DNA from: CAZGSG01 sp964528095
GTDB lineage: Bacteria; Bacteroidota; Bacteroidia; Chitinophagales; Chitinophagaceae
Direction of reading: 5' to 3'
Length of the DNA stretch: 6,630 nucleotides
Assembly: GCA_964528095.1 (NCBI GenBank)
Contig: CAZGSG010000331.1
Span: 1-6,630 of the forward strand
This document shows, one piece after another, positions 5,874 through 6,630 of the stretch (within the stretch, counting starts at the first letter, position 1; each line of letters begins with the position of its first letter). A program made the translations under genes and the position numbers. A model generated the notes under the pieces. That model had not been told where the DNA came from. It saw only the letters and a list, made by a program, of their open reading frames with translations, and searched no databases.

Positions 5874-6630
5874 ATGCGTTTTTCCTTTGCCCGTTTTTTT
5901 GTGATCAACGAAATAGGGAAAAGGGATAATAACGAGGATTTTGTTTTACCGGGTCTGGGTGGATACACGGGTAGCGAAAAACTTTTCCTGGTATCAGATG
6001 GTGTAGGGGGAGTGGAGAAAGGAGAAGTCGCGGCTGAAATGGTTTGCCAGTCTGTAAATAGTTATATCAATCTTCACTATGGCGGTCAAGATATATTGTC
6101 GGAGGACGATATACAGGCAGCGATCAACTATGCAAAGGAACAGATGGCCGTGTATGTTCAATCTCATCCGGAAGCCCGGGGTATGGCAGCCACGCTTACA
6201 CTTTGTTATATCAATAATGAACGGGTGACACTTGCCTGGTGTGGCGATAGCCGGATTTATTATTTCCGCAATGGCGAACTGCTTTTTAAATCACAGGATC
6301 ATTCCCTGGTCAGTTTTTTATTAAAAACCGGCCAGATCACGGAGGAGCAGGCGATCAATCATCCAAAGAAAAATACAATACTGCGCTGTGTGATGGCGGG
6401 CGATGATGCATCCACCGCGGATATAGAATATATAGATAGAATAGCCGATCAAGATATTATCCTGCTTTGTACGGATGGCATTCTTGAAAGCGTAGATGAT
6501 AAAAAAATGCAGGAGATCGTATCGGATCATCTCGCCGGCAAACAGGACCCTGAATCAGCGATCCGGCAATTATGCCAGCAATATTCGAAGGATAATTATT
6601 CCATGTTATTTCTCGAACTGGCTGTAAAAA
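5874..6630 (+). CDS. PP2C-type Ser/Thr protein phosphatase, 3' end cut by the window
   Basis: An open frame of 252 codons starts at ATG 5874 and runs off the window without a stop. It encodes a PPM/PP2C metal-dependent phosphatase of the small bacterial PrpC/Stp kind, predicted to remove phosphate from Ser/Thr residues with two Mn2+ or Mg2+ ions. Visible motifs are GKRDNNED (15-22, with Asp22), VSDGVGG (40-46, Asp42), GMAATLTL (103-110), WCGDSRIYYFRNGEL (122-136), QDHSLV (141-146), LLCTDGILES (197-206, Asp201) and DNYSMLFLEL (240-249, Asp240). The metal-binding Asp residues are all present. Two small departures are AAT where GTT is usual in motif GMGTT, and Ser at position 243 where Thr usually follows DNx. 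No signal peptide or membrane helix precedes the domain, so it is probably cytosolic. The catalytic domain is essentially complete at the edge; only a few residues or an extra C-terminal domain are missing. It lies divergent to a Ser/Thr kinase gene and probably counteracts that kinase, which is inferred from context. Confidence 0.9.
   Translation, partial: MRFSFARFFVINEIGKRDNNEDFVLPGLGGYTGSEKLFLVSDGVGGVEKGEVAAEMVCQSVNSYINLHYGGQDILSEDDIQAAINYAKEQMAVYVQSHPEARGMAATLTLCYINNERVTLAWCGDSRIYYFRNGELLFKSQDHSLVSFLLKTGQITEEQAINHPKKNTILRCVMAGDDASTADIEYIDRIADQDIILLCTDGILESVDDKKMQEIVSDHLAGKQDPESAIRQLCQQYSKDNYSMLFLELAVK

Noticed and set aside
6321..6530. Minus-strand 69-aa reading frame opposite the phosphatase gene
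   Set aside because: It is antisense to the conserved PP2C motifs, and no domain is recognisable.

Overview
The window looks like a chromosomal segment from a Bacteroidota bacterium, probably of the Chitinophagaceae type. The reasons are the moderate G+C content, start codons without Shine-Dalgarno sequences, several close matches to the Bacteroidota promoter pattern (TTTG, about 20 nt, TAnnTTTG), and proteins of the kind common in that phylum. The taxonomic call is an inference, because no rRNA or other marker gene is present.

Layout: (1) 1-258 is a promoter-bearing leader with a perfect TAnnTTTG box at 35-42. (2) 259-2238 (+) encodes a secreted GH51 alpha-L-arabinofuranosidase with an intact catalytic Glu pair. 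(3) 2239-2758 is a 520-bp gene-free gap. It holds a 225-bp nested palindromic element (2283-2507), a 14-bp hairpin (2557-2600), a small perfect hairpin (2644-2660) and a candidate promoter (2683-2714). (4) 2759-4390 (+) encodes a sodium/sugar symporter of the SSS/SLC5 family, close to vSGLT. (5) 4391-4531 is a short convergent gap. (6) 4532-5785 (-) encodes a Hanks-type Ser/Thr protein kinase with a single C-terminal membrane helix. (7) 5786-5873 is a divergent promoter region. (8) 5874 to the window end (+) encodes a PP2C-type Ser/Thr phosphatase that lacks only its end.

Two functional modules meet here. The left half fits arabinose-containing glycan use: the arabinofuranosidase frees sugar outside the cytoplasm, and the Na+-driven symporter could import the released or a related monosaccharide. 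The right half is a kinase/phosphatase pair for reversible Ser/Thr phosphorylation, divergently transcribed from promoters predicted to overlap. Nothing in the sequence ties the two modules together beyond adjacency.

No mobile-element gene, CRISPR array, RNA gene or clearly new multi-gene system was seen. The most notable unexplained structure is the nested palindrome at 2283-2507, followed by the overlapping kinase/phosphatase promoters.
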